A DNA stretch of 64,000 nucleotides, from assembly GCF_023074185.1 (NCBI RefSeq), contig NZ_JADPKY010000018.1:27450-91449 (forward strand), read 5' to 3'. This DNA comes from Bradyrhizobium sp. 132 (lineage in GTDB: Bacteria > Pseudomonadota > Alphaproteobacteria > Rhizobiales > Xanthobacteraceae). This document shows positions 43,965 through 53,653 of this stretch, piece after piece (the first letter of the stretch is position 1; every line of letters starts with the position of its first letter). The notes beneath the pieces were generated by a model, which was given only the letters and a program-made list of their open reading frames with translations, had not been told where the DNA came from and did not search any database. Made by a program: the position numbers and the translations under genes.

Positions 43965-45191
43965 ATGCGCGATTTTCGCGATGCCAAGGCAATGGCGCAG
44001 ACGCTGCGCGAATCCCTGACCACCAAGGCCGTCACCATCAGTCACAGCGAGAGCCTCGAACTGGTGTCGAGGATGCTCGGCGTCGCCGACTGGAATACGC
44101 TGTCGGCGCTGCTTCACGCCGAGCGCCGTGACACGACTGCGCCGGCTGCACGGATGAAAACGACAAGGGCGTTCTATCCAGCCATTCCCTTGCGCGATCT
44201 CGTTCCATTTCCGAACGCGACCTACCCGCTGTTCGTGGGACGCGAGAGGACCGTCCAGGCCCTGAACCAGGCGTTCGACGGCGGGCGGGAGGTCGTGGTG
44301 GCGATCCAGCGGGAGGCGGCCGTCGATGATCCCGGATTTTCCGATGTCTATGAGATCGGCATCCTGGCCCAGCTGCTCGAACTCGAAACGCTCGGCGATG
44401 GCACGCTCAGGGTGTTGACGCGCGGGCTTCGGCGGGTTGCGCTGCGCAGCTTTGCCGCGGAAATGGCTACGTATCAGGCCGAGGTCGCTGACGTCAGCGA
44501 GGGAGCGACCCGCGATGCCCGCGATCTGATACGAAGGATCTATCAGCGCTTCGAGGATTACACGGCGGCTCACGGAATTCTCGTGCCGGACATCTGGCTG
44601 TTCTTCGATCAAGCCCGTGATCCCGGACGGATCGCTGACACCGTCGCCGCGCGTATGAAATTGCCCGTCAGAGACAAGTATGAGCTTCTGGCGACGCTCG
44701 ATCCCGTGAAACGGCTCGAGGCGATTGAAACGTTGCTCGACATGCCTGCACGCCCGGTGTTGGCAAATTACGCGGCCACGAAGCGTCGGGCGCTCGATCA
44801 CGCTGATCGGCGTCACCATCAATACGCGACCCTCGAGCATCTTTCGCTTGCCTTGATCGAAGACACGGAAGCATCTGCCGTGATGCAGGCCTGCGACGCT
44901 GATCTCGGCAGCCTGAGGCAGCGCCTTACGCAATATCTCGACAACGAGCTCAAGCACACCGTGATCGAGGCCGGGAGCGCCGAGCCCACGCCCGCGTTCA
45001 AGCGCGTCGATCAACGTGCCGCGCTCCACGCCCAGGAGGTGGGTTACGCCGCGGTGACCGGCGCCAACGCGCTCGTCGCCCTGTTCGCCGAAATGCGAAG
45101 CCCCGCGGCACGTCTGCTCGCGGAGCATGGCGTCTCGCGCGGGCGGGCCGATAAAGCGATCGCGCGAGGTGTTGGCCAGGGCGCGAAGTAG
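43965..45191 (+). CDS. Chimeric protein: glyoxalase-related N-domain, Lon substrate-binding domain, ClpA-type N domain
   Basis: 408 residues in three parts. Residues 1-55 (MRDFRDAKAMAQTLRES..ITISHSESLELVSRMLGVADW) match the small helical domain found in glyoxalase-superfamily (Glyoxalase_8-like) proteins. Residues 72-265 are a Lon N-terminal substrate-binding (LAN) domain with AIPLRDLVPFPNATYPLFVG and LATLDPVKRLE. Residues 268-402 are a double Clp repeat of ClpA type: HQYATLEHLSLALIED, LRQRLTQYLDN, and then VTGANALVALFAE and LLAEHGVSR. No AAA+ module or protease site is present. It joins recognition domains of two different ATP-dependent proteases without the machine, suggesting an adaptor or chaperone. 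Cytoplasmic. Confidence 0.88.
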   Translation: MRDFRDAKAMAQTLRESLTTKAVTISHSESLELVSRMLGVADWNTLSALLHAERRDTTAPAARMKTTRAFYPAIPLRDLVPFPNATYPLFVGRERTVQALNQAFDGGREVVVAIQREAAVDDPGFSDVYEIGILAQLLELETLGDGTLRVLTRGLRRVALRSFAAEMATYQAEVADVSEGATRDARDLIRRIYQRFEDYTAAHGILVPDIWLFFDQARDPGRIADTVAARMKLPVRDKYELLATLDPVKRLEAIETLLDMPARPVLANYAATKRRALDHADRRHHQYATLEHLSLALIEDTEASAVMQACDADLGSLRQRLTQYLDNELKHTVIEAGSAEPTPAFKRVDQRAALHAQEVGYAAVTGANALVALFAEMRSPAARLLAEHGVSRGRADKAIARGVGQGAK

Positions 45192-45231
45192 AGCAGAGAT
45201 GATCGCATCTCAACGCGATCGCCGACTCTCA

Positions 45232-46701
45232 TCAGCCCACATGCACCTTCGGCTTCCTGCCATCGTTCCACTTGCCGTCGAGCGCGCGCTCGATCTGAGC
45301 GGCGAGTTGCAGGAGGAGGCCGTCATTGGCCTGCTTCGCAATCGCCTGGATGCCGAGCGGCAGGCCGTGTTCCTGCGTGGCCATCGGCATCGATATCGCC
45401 GGCATGCCGCAGAGATTGGCGAGCGGCGTGAAGGCGAAGAAGCGCCAGAGATTGCCGAACCAGTCGAGCACGTCAGGGTTGTCGGAGATGGTGAGATATT
45501 CCCTGGTGCCGACCTTCGGCGTCGGCAGCGCGGTGATCGGCGTCAGGATCACGTCCCACTGTTCGAAGAAGGCGCCGAAGGCGCGTGAAGTCGTGTTGAA
45601 CACGCCTTGCATCTTCGCCCGCTCGGCAAAGCTCGTGTTCCGGCCGGCTTCCCAGATCCGGATATTCATGGGCTCGATGAGATCTACCGGCGGCTTTTCC
45701 AGCCCGCGTGCGGCGAGCATATTGGAGATCACCACGGCAAAATTCGAGATGTAACAGGTGGTCTGCGCTTCGAACGCGGCGCGGAAGTCGAGCTCGGGCA
45801 AGGCGTAATCGACGTGATGGCCGAGGCCTTCGAGGAAGCGGCCAGATTTCTCCAGCTCGGCGGCGATCTCAGGCGTCGCGGTGTAGTCGCCCCAGGTGTG
45901 CGACAGCGCGATGCGAAGCTTTGACGGATCGCGCTTGATCATCTCGGAATAGGGCTGTGCCGTGGTCCAGAACGGCATGAATTCGCCGGGCGCCGCTCCC
46001 CTTGCATGATCGACGAAGGCGGCGGTGTCGCGCACGCTACGCGACTGGCAGCCCTGGATCGAGACCAGCCCGGTGAGGTCCGACATGTGCGGGGCGAGCG
46101 AGAACACGCCGCGCGAGACCTTAAGACCGATATTGCCGTTGACCCCGGCGGGAATGCGGATCGAACCGCCGCCATCGGTTGCATGTGCGATCGGCACCAC
46201 GCCGGCCGCGACCATCGCGGCGCTCCCCGCGGACGAGCCGCAAGTGGTGTAATCGGTATCCCAGGGATTGCGCGTGACGTAGACGGCCGGATTGTCGGCC
46301 GAGCTGCATACGCCGAATTCCGGCGTCGTGGTGCGTCCGATCAGGTTCAGCCCGGCCTGGCGGAATTTGCCGGTCAGGAACGTATCGGCAGCGGCGCGAT
46401 TGCCGCGCATCAACAGCGAGCCCATTTCCTGGAGCCGGCCCTTCATGGTCGGGCCGAGGTCCTTCATCAGGAAGGGCAGGCCGGCGAACGGCCCGGCGAG
46501 ATTGGCGCCGTCCTTGGCCGGATCGGCGATCACGTCCTCGAACAGCTCGACCACACCCGACAGTGCCGGATTGACCTTGGCGACGCCCGCAGCGGCTTGG
46601 CGGGCCAATTCCTTCGCCGTCAGCTCGCCCTTGCGGACGCGCGCCGCCAGTCCCACGCCGTCGTGCTGCGCCCATTCATTCCAGCTCATCGGGAAAGTCA
46701 T
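45232..46701 (-). CDS. Amidase signature family enzyme
   Basis: A roughly 489-residue amidase. The catalytic Lys is in GLPFLMKDLGP, the Ser pair in CGSSAGSAAMVAAG and GGGSIRIPAG (Ser-cisSer-Lys triad). ATG 46701 (MTFPMSWNEW) has AGAGGT at the right distance. It hydrolyses a C-N amide bond; this broad family includes indoleacetamide and biuret-pathway enzymes. It follows the cyanuric-acid-hydrolase-family gene on the same strand with a 132-base gap, so they may be functionally linked. Confidence 0.9.
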   Translation of the reverse strand: MTFPMSWNEWAQHDGVGLAARVRKGELTAKELARQAAAGVAKVNPALSGVVELFEDVIADPAKDGANLAGPFAGLPFLMKDLGPTMKGRLQEMGSLLMRGNRAAADTFLTGKFRQAGLNLIGRTTTPEFGVCSSADNPAVYVTRNPWDTDYTTCGSSAGSAAMVAAGVVPIAHATDGGGSIRIPAGVNGNIGLKVSRGVFSLAPHMSDLTGLVSIQGCQSRSVRDTAAFVDHARGAAPGEFMPFWTTAQPYSEMIKRDPSKLRIALSHTWGDYTATPEIAAELEKSGRFLEGLGHHVDYALPELDFRAAFEAQTTCYISNFAVVISNMLAARGLEKPPVDLIEPMNIRIWEAGRNTSFAERAKMQGVFNTTSRAFGAFFEQWDVILTPITALPTPKVGTREYLTISDNPDVLDWFGNLWRFFAFTPLANLCGMPAISMPMATQEHGLPLGIQAIAKQANDGLLLQLAAQIERALDGKWNDGRKPKVHVG

Positions 46702-46833
46702 GCGATCCAAACCTCTTCGTGCGGCGCCATCTTAGTTTCGCACAGGAGCACTTTAAACAACTGAGGCGACGCGAAGGGCAGGGTTGCGCCGGATGGAGAG
46801 GTCGGCTGCAAACCCGCATTGCATGCGGATGCA

Positions 46834-47937
46834 TCAATTCGAGAGCTTTGCGATCACCGCGACCGGGCCGCCGCCGGCCGGCCCCTGATGCTCGGCGCCG
46901 CCGGAGACATAGACCGCGCCGGTGCCGGCGAGGCCGGCAATCAGGCCGCCGACGGCGGCACGGGCGTGGCGCGTCGAGCTGATGTCGGTATCTTCCAGCA
47001 TGGTGTGGCGGAAGCCGCGCACGCTGCCATCAGGCGAAGCCTCGGCCTTGGCAAAAATGTTGACGAGCTCGCGGCCCGCCGTCGCGACGTCCAGCCCGAC
47101 GCTCTCCAGCGCGGCAAGCACGGCGGTGGCGTCGATGGCATCGCTCATCACGGCATGCCCGATCTCGAATTCGCTCGTCGATGACATCGCGTTGCCGAGC
47201 ACGATGACGACGTTGTGCATCAGCTCGATCCCGGACGAAGTCGAGGCGACCCTCGAGAACAGATCGTAACGTTGCAGCACGTCGTCGTCGCGAATGTCGG
47301 AGGCGATCTCGCCGAGCGCGACCGCAACCCCGAGCGCGGAGGCGCCGCGCGAATAGGCCATTGAGCTGTAAGCGCTGGTCGTCACCGTCTTGTTGCCGCG
47401 CGCGTTTGCCGCCTCGACGCGATCGCTGGTGAGCAGCGGGCACTTGATCTGCACGAAATGGATGTCGGTGGGGTCAGCAATGCCGGCATCCTCCATCGCG
47501 GCTTTCACGGCCTTGGCCGTCTCCGTGATCTGCGCGGAGCGGCCGAGCTCTTCGGGCAGGAAATCCCGGGTGTGCGCCATGCCGATGCTCAGGCGTTTGC
47601 CGGACAAGCCTGCCGGTCGCTGCGGGACGTCCTGGCGCGTGAACACAGTGATGTGCGGGCTGAGCACGCCCTCGGTGCCGCCGGACATCACGAAAGCGAT
47701 GCGCTGCTCGACCTCCCGCGGCGACAGGCCGAGCTGCGGCGCCAGCGCCGTGCACAGCGCGGCAACGGCATATTCCCGGGTAAAATCGTTGACGCCGCCA
47801 TTGCCCTCGGTCTTGCCGAGGATGGTCAGGATGGATGTCGGATCGATCGCGCCGGAGGCGATCATGTCCAGGAGGCCGGAGACGTCGCCGGGGCCTTTGG
47901 TGGCAATCCTGATCACGCCGACCGATGTCGTCCGCAT
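46834..47937 (-). CDS. Ring-opening amidohydrolase (cyanuric acid hydrolase/barbiturase family)
   Basis: A 367-residue member of the rare AtzD/TrzD/barbiturase family, made of three similar domains around a Ser-Lys site. Motifs: [69 protein letters not shown] and the C-terminal [14 protein letters not shown]. The family opens the cyanuric acid ring to carboxybiuret, or the barbiturate ring to ureidomalonate. Bradyrhizobium members have been described as cyanuric acid hydrolases (from memory). An amidase gene follows. Confidence 0.92.
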   Translation of the reverse strand: MRTTSVGVIRIATKGPGDVSGLLDMIASGAIDPTSILTILGKTEGNGGVNDFTREYAVAALCTALAPQLGLSPREVEQRIAFVMSGGTEGVLSPHITVFTRQDVPQRPAGLSGKRLSIGMAHTRDFLPEELGRSAQITETAKAVKAAMEDAGIADPTDIHFVQIKCPLLTSDRVEAANARGNKTVTTSAYSSMAYSRGASALGVAVALGEIASDIRDDDVLQRYDLFSRVASTSSGIELMHNVVIVLGNAMSSTSEFEIGHAVMSDAIDATAVLAALESVGLDVATAGRELVNIFAKAEASPDGSVRGFRHTMLEDTDISSTRHARAAVGGLIAGLAGTGAVYVSGGAEHQGPAGGGPVAVIAKLSN

Positions 47938-48235
47938 TGCTCGTCCTCATGGGAGTTCGATGGTCCGGCTCGTGAAACAGCCGTCGAACCGGGGCGCCTG
48001 TCAAGGTGTCGAGGCTATCCTCCGACGTCGTCCTGAACGCCAGGAAGACGGCGGAATATGTGCGCCGTTTGCGGCGTCCCCACGATTGTGGCGAGATCGC
48101 ATCGCTTCGACAAAAAATCCCTTGTCGACGGCCGCTCGCCGCACCTTGATGAATCAGCCCCGGTTGGTCCATAAGCGGCGTCCCGCAGCCGGTGGCTCGC
48201 CGCCGCGGTGCGTGCTCGGATAGAGGGGTTCTCGC

Positions 48236-50569
48236 GTGGCAAATATCAACCAGAAAATTGCGCAGGAGCTTGGGGTTCGGGCGGAGCAGGTCGAGGCGAC
48301 GGTGACGCTGCTCGACGGCGGCGCCACGGTTCCCTTCATCGCCCGCTACCGCAAGGAAGCGACCGGTGCGCTGGACGACGCGCAATTGCGCACTCTGGAA
48401 GAGCGCCTGGGTTACCTGCGCGAGCTCGAAGACCGCCGCAAGGCCATTCTCGAATCGGTCCGCGAGCAGGGCAAGCTCGATGCCGCGCTCGAAGCCTCCA
48501 TTCTCGCTGCCGACAGCAAGGCGCGCCTCGAAGACATCTATCTACCGTTCAAGCCGAAGCGCCGCACCAAGGCGGAGATCGCCAGGGAAGCCGGCCTCGA
48601 GCCGCTCGCCAATCGGCTCATGGCAGAACCCACCAACGATCCGAAGGTGGTGGCGGAAACCTTCGTCAATGCCGAGAAGGGCGTTGCCGACGCCGCTGCG
48701 GCGCTCGACGGCGCCCGGGCCATCCTGGTCGAGCGTTTCGACGAAGACGCCGACCTGATCGGGAGCCTGCGCGAGGAGGTGTGGACCAATGCGCGCATGG
48801 CCTCCAAGGTGCGTGACGGCAAGAAAACCGAGGGCGAAAAGTTCGCCGACTATTTTGAGTTCTCCGAGCCGCTGACCAAGCTGCCCTCGCACCGCATTCT
48901 CGCGATGTTCCGCGGCGAAAAGGAAGAGATCCTCGATCTTCAGATTCAGGCCGAGGCCGAAGCATCGCCGCCGGGCGTGCCGAGTGCCTATGAGCTGAAG
49001 ATCATGAAGCGGTTCGGCATCGCCGACCTCAAGCGCGCCGGCGACCGCTGGATGATCGACACCGTGCGCTGGGCCTGGCGCACCAAGATCCAGGTGCATC
49101 TCAACATCGACCTGCGCATGCGGCTGTGGAATGCGGCCGAGACCGAGGCCGTGCGCGTGTTCGCCTCCAATTTGCGCGATCTATTGCTGGCCGCGCCCGC
49201 CGGCACCCGCGTCACCATGGGGCTCGATCCCGGCTTCCGCACCGGCGTCAAGGTCGCCGTCACCGACGCGACCGGCAAGGTGGTCGATACCGCTGTGATC
49301 TATCCGCACGAGCCGCAGCGGCAGTGGAACGAGGCGCTGGCGATCCTCGGCAAGCTCGCGCTGAAACATCGCGTTGAGCTGATCGCGATCGGCAACGGCA
49401 CCGCCTCGCGCGAGACCGACAAGCTCGCGGGCGATCTCGTCAAGGGCCTCGCCGAACTGAAGATGACCAAGATCGTCGTGTCGGAGGCCGGCGCCTCGGT
49501 CTATTCGGCCTCGGCCTTCGCGTCGGAGGAATTGCCTGATCTCGACGTCACCCTGCGCGGCGCGGTCTCGATCGGCCGCCGCCTCCAGGATCCGCTCGCC
49601 GAGCTGGTCAAGATCGAGCCCAAGGCGATCGGTGTCGGCCAGTATCAGCACGATCTCGGCCAGGCCAAGCTCGCCAAATCGCTCGACGCAGTGGTCGAAG
49701 ACTGCGTGAACGCGGTCGGTGTCGACGTCAATACCGCCTCGGCGCCGCTTCTTGCCCGCGTGTCGGGCGTGGGCTCCGGTCTCGCCTCGAGCATCGTGGC
49801 GTACCGTGACGCCAACGGCCCGTTCAAGTCGCGCAAGGCGCTGAAAGACGTGCCGCGGCTCGGCCCCAAGGCGTTCGAGCAGTGCGCGGGCTTCCTGCGC
49901 ATCGTCGGCGGCGAGGATCCGCTCGATGCCTCTGGCGTGCATCCGGAAGCGTATCCGGTGGTGCGCCGGATTCTTAGCGCCACCAAGAGCGACATCAAGG
50001 CGTTGATCGGCAGCAGCGAGATGGTGCGCACGCTGAAGCCGAAGGATTTCGTCGACGAGACGTTTGGTCTGCCGACCGTGACCGACATCCTGCGCGAGCT
50101 CGAAAAGCCCGGCCGCGATCCGCGTCCGGCGTTCAAGGCCGCGGTGTTCATGGACGGCGTCGAGGAAATCAAGCACCTCAAGAAGGGCATGATCCTCGAG
50201 GGCACCGTGACCAACGTCGCCGCGTTCGGCGCATTCGTCGACATCGGTGTGCACCAGGACGGCCTTGTGCACATCTCGGCGATGTCCAAGACCTACATCA
50301 AGGATCCGCGCGAGGTGGTGAAGCCCGGCGACATCGTCAAGGTGAAGGTGCTGGACTTCGAGGTCGCGCGCAAGCGCATCTCGCTGACCTTGCGTCTCGA
50401 CGACGAGGTCGGCGCCAAGGAGGCGCCCGGCATGCAGCGCGACAACAGCTCGCGCAACCCCTCCCGCATGACCTCGTCCGCACCGCGCCAACAGGAATCT
50501 TCCGGCGGCGGCGCCCTCGCCGAAGCGCTGCGCCGTGCCGCCGAGAAGAACGGCGGCAAGCGGGCGTGA
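48236..50569 (+). CDS. tex: Tex-family S1 RNA-binding protein
   Basis: A 777-residue Tex protein that starts at GTG. The N-terminal helical region has [33 protein letters not shown]. The YqgF-like RNase H fold has [16 protein letters not shown]. The helix-hairpin-helix region has [17 protein letters not shown], and the S1 domain (about 650-720) has [28 protein letters not shown]. Tex binds nucleic acid and influences transcription and ribosome-linked processes. The C-terminal tail is Ser/Gln-rich. Free-standing gene. Confidence 0.95.
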   Translation: MANINQKIAQELGVRAEQVEATVTLLDGGATVPFIARYRKEATGALDDAQLRTLEERLGYLRELEDRRKAILESVREQGKLDAALEASILAADSKARLEDIYLPFKPKRRTKAEIAREAGLEPLANRLMAEPTNDPKVVAETFVNAEKGVADAAAALDGARAILVERFDEDADLIGSLREEVWTNARMASKVRDGKKTEGEKFADYFEFSEPLTKLPSHRILAMFRGEKEEILDLQIQAEAEASPPGVPSAYELKIMKRFGIADLKRAGDRWMIDTVRWAWRTKIQVHLNIDLRMRLWNAAETEAVRVFASNLRDLLLAAPAGTRVTMGLDPGFRTGVKVAVTDATGKVVDTAVIYPHEPQRQWNEALAILGKLALKHRVELIAIGNGTASRETDKLAGDLVKGLAELKMTKIVVSEAGASVYSASAFASEELPDLDVTLRGAVSIGRRLQDPLAELVKIEPKAIGVGQYQHDLGQAKLAKSLDAVVEDCVNAVGVDVNTASAPLLARVSGVGSGLASSIVAYRDANGPFKSRKALKDVPRLGPKAFEQCAGFLRIVGGEDPLDASGVHPEAYPVVRRILSATKSDIKALIGSSEMVRTLKPKDFVDETFGLPTVTDILRELEKPGRDPRPAFKAAVFMDGVEEIKHLKKGMILEGTVTNVAAFGAFVDIGVHQDGLVHISAMSKTYIKDPREVVKPGDIVKVKVLDFEVARKRISLTLRLDDEVGAKEAPGMQRDNSSRNPSRMTSSAPRQQESSGGGALAEALRRAAEKNGGKRA

Positions 50570-50642
50570 CGTCTTAACTTCTCTCCCCGTCCTTCTGCGG
50601 GAGAGGTGAGCCGCTCGACGTATGGCGAGCTCCATCCGTGTC

Positions 50643-50727
50643 GTCATTGCGAGCGAAGCGAAGCAATCCAGTCTGCCTGCGTGGAGGCACTCTGGATTGC
50701 TTCGTCGCAAGAGCTCCTCGCAATGAC
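50643..50727. repeat. 85-bp palindromic dispersed repeat, copy 1
   Basis: It starts GTCATTGCGAGCG and ends CTCGCAATGAC, with internal complementary arms GCAATCCAG and CTGGATTGC. The same element, also 85 bases, lies at 58326-58410, and a truncated copy at 63857-63915. It occupies most of the 298-base gap after tex. Confidence 0.85.
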
Positions 50728-50867
50728 GGAGGAGCGCGCGCGCGGGTCCACCTTTCTAACTCCCGCGTCAGAATCTGGCGCATTTGTAAGTTGAAGATGA
50801 GGGCGGGTTTTCCTCATCTGAGCCTCCGGAGTGGCGAGACCATCGCCGCGACAAGGAGGATACTTAG

Positions 50868-51416
50868 ATGAACAACAGGCTTCTCACAGGCATCGTCGCA
50901 GCGGCAGTTGCTGCGACGCTGGCGGTCGCCTCGCCCGTTCTCGCCCGCGGGGGCGGCGGTGGTGGCGGACATGGCGGTGGTGGTTTTGGCGGTGGCGGTT
51001 TTGGCGGCGGGCATTTTGGCGGCGGGGGGATGCACGCCGGCGGTATGGGCGGCGGTGGCATGCACTTCGGCGGCATGGGCGGTGCTCACTTCGGTGGCAT
51101 GGGCGGTGCTCACTTCGGTGGCGCCCGCTTTGCTGGCTCGCCGATGGCGGCCCACGCTGCCTTTGGGCCGCGCTTTGCCGGTGCGCCACTAGCGACCCGC
51201 GCCGCCTTCGGGCCGCGTTTCGCCGGCGCCGGCTGGCACGGCAGGCCCTTTATCGGCCGCCACGCGTTTTTCTTCCGCCACCATCGCTTCCACCGGTTCG
51301 CCTTCGTTGGCGCCCCCTTCTACTACGCCAATTATTATGACGACGGTTGCTGGCGCAGGAACTGGACGCCCTATGGGCGGCAATGGGTCAATGTGTGCGG
51401 AGACTCTTGGTACTAG
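50868..51416 (+). CDS. Secreted Gly/His/Phe-rich repeat protein
   Basis: A 182-residue protein with a signal peptide (MNNRLLTGIVAAAVAATLAVASPVLA). After it come Gly-rich repeats (GGGGFGGG, then GGMGGAHF twice), then a duplicated AAFGPRFAGA unit, and finally a His/Phe/Tyr-rich part with a WRRNWTPYGRQWVNVCG end typical of small rhizobial outer-layer proteins. Two cysteines near the end may form a disulfide. Function unknown, possibly cell-surface or metal-binding. The DNA shows exact tandem repeats of 27 bases near 51072-51124. Confidence 0.82.
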   Translation: MNNRLLTGIVAAAVAATLAVASPVLARGGGGGGGHGGGGFGGGGFGGGHFGGGGMHAGGMGGGGMHFGGMGGAHFGGMGGAHFGGARFAGSPMAAHAAFGPRFAGAPLATRAAFGPRFAGAGWHGRPFIGRHAFFFRHHRFHRFAFVGAPFYYANYYDDGCWRRNWTPYGRQWVNVCGDSWY

Positions 51417-51513
51417 CATCGCCGTACCGCACCATTGTCGCGATCGTCGTCGGGCGGTTCCGCTCAGCCCCGGAACGGGATAGTCTGATGGCGATCGTCG
51501 CGCGGAGTTTGTC

Positions 51514-52206
51514 ATGACCGGAGGTCACCGCCGCATTCTGGTCGTCGAGGACGATGCGGAAACCGCAGGCCAGCTCGTCGAGGAGCTGACGATTTCTGGC
51601 TACGACGTCGATCTCGCCGCCACGGGGCGCGAAGCCCTCAGCCACGGCGCCGCGCGCGACTATGCCGTGATCACCATCGACCGCATGCTGCCCGACATCG
51701 ACGGCATCACCGTGATGCGCCAGTTGCGCGACGACGGCATCGCCGCGCCGATCCTGATCATCTCCGCACTCGGCGAGGTCGACGACCGCGTGCGGGGCTT
51801 GCGCGCCGGCGGCGACGACTATCTCGTCAAGCCGTTCTCTTTTGTCGAGCTTCTGGCCCGGCTGGAGGCACTCGGCCGCCGCAGCGACACCGTCGCCAAG
51901 GAGACGATTTTGCGGGTCGGCGATCTCGCCATCGACCTGATCGCGCGCAACGCCAGCCGCCGCGGCCGGAAGATTCCGCTATTGCCGCGCGAGTTTCAGT
52001 TGCTCGAATATCTCGTCCGCAACGCGGGCCGGGTCGTTTCCCGCGCGATGCTGCTCCAGCATGTCTGGGATCTGCACTTCGATCCCTCCACCAACATCAT
52101 TGACGTCTATGTCGGCCGCGTCCGCCGCAAGGTCGACGATGCCCAGGCCTATCCGCTGATCCACACCATTCGCGGCATCGGATATTGTCTCCGTGCTCCT
52201 GGTTAA
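51514..52206 (+). CDS. OmpR/PhoB-family response regulator
   Basis: A 230-residue two-domain regulator. The receiver has acidic residues in VVEDDAET, phosphoacceptor Asp56 (VITIDRMLPDIDG) and the conserved Lys in LVKPFSF. The winged-helix output domain has LLPREFQLLEYLVRNAGRVVSRAMLLQHVWD and NIIDVYVGRVRRKVD. It overlaps the histidine kinase gene by 14 bases, so they form one two-component system. The signal is unknown. Confidence 0.95.
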   Translation: MTGGHRRILVVEDDAETAGQLVEELTISGYDVDLAATGREALSHGAARDYAVITIDRMLPDIDGITVMRQLRDDGIAAPILIISALGEVDDRVRGLRAGGDDYLVKPFSFVELLARLEALGRRSDTVAKETILRVGDLAIDLIARNASRRGRKIPLLPREFQLLEYLVRNAGRVVSRAMLLQHVWDLHFDPSTNIIDVYVGRVRRKVDDAQAYPLIHTIRGIGYCLRAPG

Positions 52207-53269
52207 AACGCTCCGCTCCTCGACCTTCCGCCTGGCACTGATCGCGATCGCGGCATTCGGGCTGATCGTCGCGGCGATCATGGCCTATGTCTATTTCGGC
52301 ACGATCGCCTATGTGCAGAGCCGTGTCGGCGATGCCGGCGATCACAGCGGCTTCACCGCGATGATCGAGCTCGCAACGGCCGCTGTCGCCGTGCTGATGC
52401 TGGTGCTCGCCGGGCTCGCCGCGGTGCTGGTGACACGGCGCACGGTCGGGCGAATCGAGGAGATCAACGCCACCAGCCGCGCCATCATGATGTCCGGCCT
52501 CGATCAGCGCATTCCCTTGCGCGGCAGTCACGACGAGTGGGACCGCGTCGCCGAAAACCTCAACCAGATGCTCGACCGCATCGAGACGCTGATGGGCGAG
52601 GTCAAGCAGGTCAGCGACAACGTCGCCCATGATTTGCGCACGCCGCTGACGCGCATGCGGGGCCGGCTGGAAAAGGCCTATCACGCCCCTCGCAACGGCG
52701 AGGCCGACGCGGCGCTGATCGGTGACACCATCGCCGATCTCGACGCAGTGCTCGGCATGTTCGCCTCCATCACCCGCATTTCGGAGATCGAGACCCGCGC
52801 CCGCCGTCGCGCGTTTCGCACCCTCAATCTCGCCGGGATCGCCGGCGAGGTCGTCGAGCTCTACGATGCCGCCGCCGAACAGGTTGCGACCCGGCTCAGC
52901 CTGGATGGCGACCGCGAGGTGGCGATCACGGGCGATCGCGACCTGCTGTTCGACGCCATCGCCAATCTCGTCGACAACGCGATCAAGCACGGCTGCAAAG
53001 GCGGGCAGGTGAGCGTCACCTGCCGCAGCGCCGACGGCGGTGCGACGATCGCGATCGCCGACGATGGTCCGGGTATTCCCACTGAGGAGCGCGATCATGT
53101 GTTCAAGCGCTTCTACCGGCTCGAACAGAGCCGCTACACGCCGGGCAACGGCCTCGGCCTGAGTCTGGTCGCGGCAGTTGCCGGCCTCCATGGCGCCGAG
53201 ATTGCGCTGCATGACAATGCGCCGGGCCTCACGGTCCGGCTAAGCTTCCCCAAGACGTCGGCGCAATGA
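52193..53269 (+). CDS. EnvZ-type sensor histidine kinase
   Basis: A 358-residue kinase that starts at GTG 52193. Two membrane segments (about 13-35 and 58-80) enclose only a very short outer loop, so it probably senses within the membrane. A HAMP domain follows, then the H box with His146 (SDNVAHDLRTPLTRM), N box NLVDNAIKHG, G1 DDGPGIP and G2 GNGLGLSLV. Its partner is the overlapping response regulator. Confidence 0.95.
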   Translation: MLLVKTLRSSTFRLALIAIAAFGLIVAAIMAYVYFGTIAYVQSRVGDAGDHSGFTAMIELATAAVAVLMLVLAGLAAVLVTRRTVGRIEEINATSRAIMMSGLDQRIPLRGSHDEWDRVAENLNQMLDRIETLMGEVKQVSDNVAHDLRTPLTRMRGRLEKAYHAPRNGEADAALIGDTIADLDAVLGMFASITRISEIETRARRRAFRTLNLAGIAGEVVELYDAAAEQVATRLSLDGDREVAITGDRDLLFDAIANLVDNAIKHGCKGGQVSVTCRSADGGATIAIADDGPGIPTEERDHVFKRFYRLEQSRYTPGNGLGLSLVAAVAGLHGAEIALHDNAPGLTVRLSFPKTSAQ

Positions 53270-53281
53270 AGCCCGATCGTG

Positions 53282-53653
53282 TCAAAGCTCGATCACGCCG
53301 CGCCGTGCCGCATGCGCGACCGCATCGGTGCGGCCGGTGGCATCGAGCTTGTCGAGCAGCGAGCCGACATGGAACTTCACGGTGTGCACGGAGATGTTGA
53401 GCTGACGCGCGATCATCTTGTTGGAGCCACCTTCCGCCATCAGCGCCAGCACGTCGAGCTCGCGCTGCGTCAGCGCGATATCGTCGGGCATGATACGCGC
53501 ATCGCGGGTGACAATCGTCGCCGTGGCCTTCTCGCCGGGTCCGGCGAGGCGAACCCCGGCGATATTGCCGAGCAGAGCCGCCAGGCGATCGGCGAGGGCG
53601 GGATCGTCGATCTCCAGGGACAGCACGATCTCGGGCGCGATGTCCTCGCTCAC
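53282..53653 (-). CDS. Small LuxR-type DNA-binding protein
   Basis: A 123-residue protein that starts at GTG 53653. The last 60 residues are a LuxR HTH (LTQRELDVLALMAEGGSNKMIARQLNISVHTVKFHV). The first 60 look like a shortened receiver (VLSLEIDDPALADRLAALLG) without a recognisable phosphoacceptor Asp. It overlaps the HtrA-like gene by 4 bases and is translated after it. The arrangement suggests a dedicated regulator controlled together with, or by, that protein. Confidence 0.85.
   Translation of the reverse strand: MSEDIAPEIVLSLEIDDPALADRLAALLGNIAGVRLAGPGEKATATIVTRDARIMPDDIALTQRELDVLALMAEGGSNKMIARQLNISVHTVKFHVGSLLDKLDATGRTDAVAHAARRGVIEL

Noticed and set aside
50868..51200. Gly-rich repeats as a CRISPR-like array
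   Set aside because: The repeats are coding, contiguous and of glycine codons, without unique spacers of constant length.
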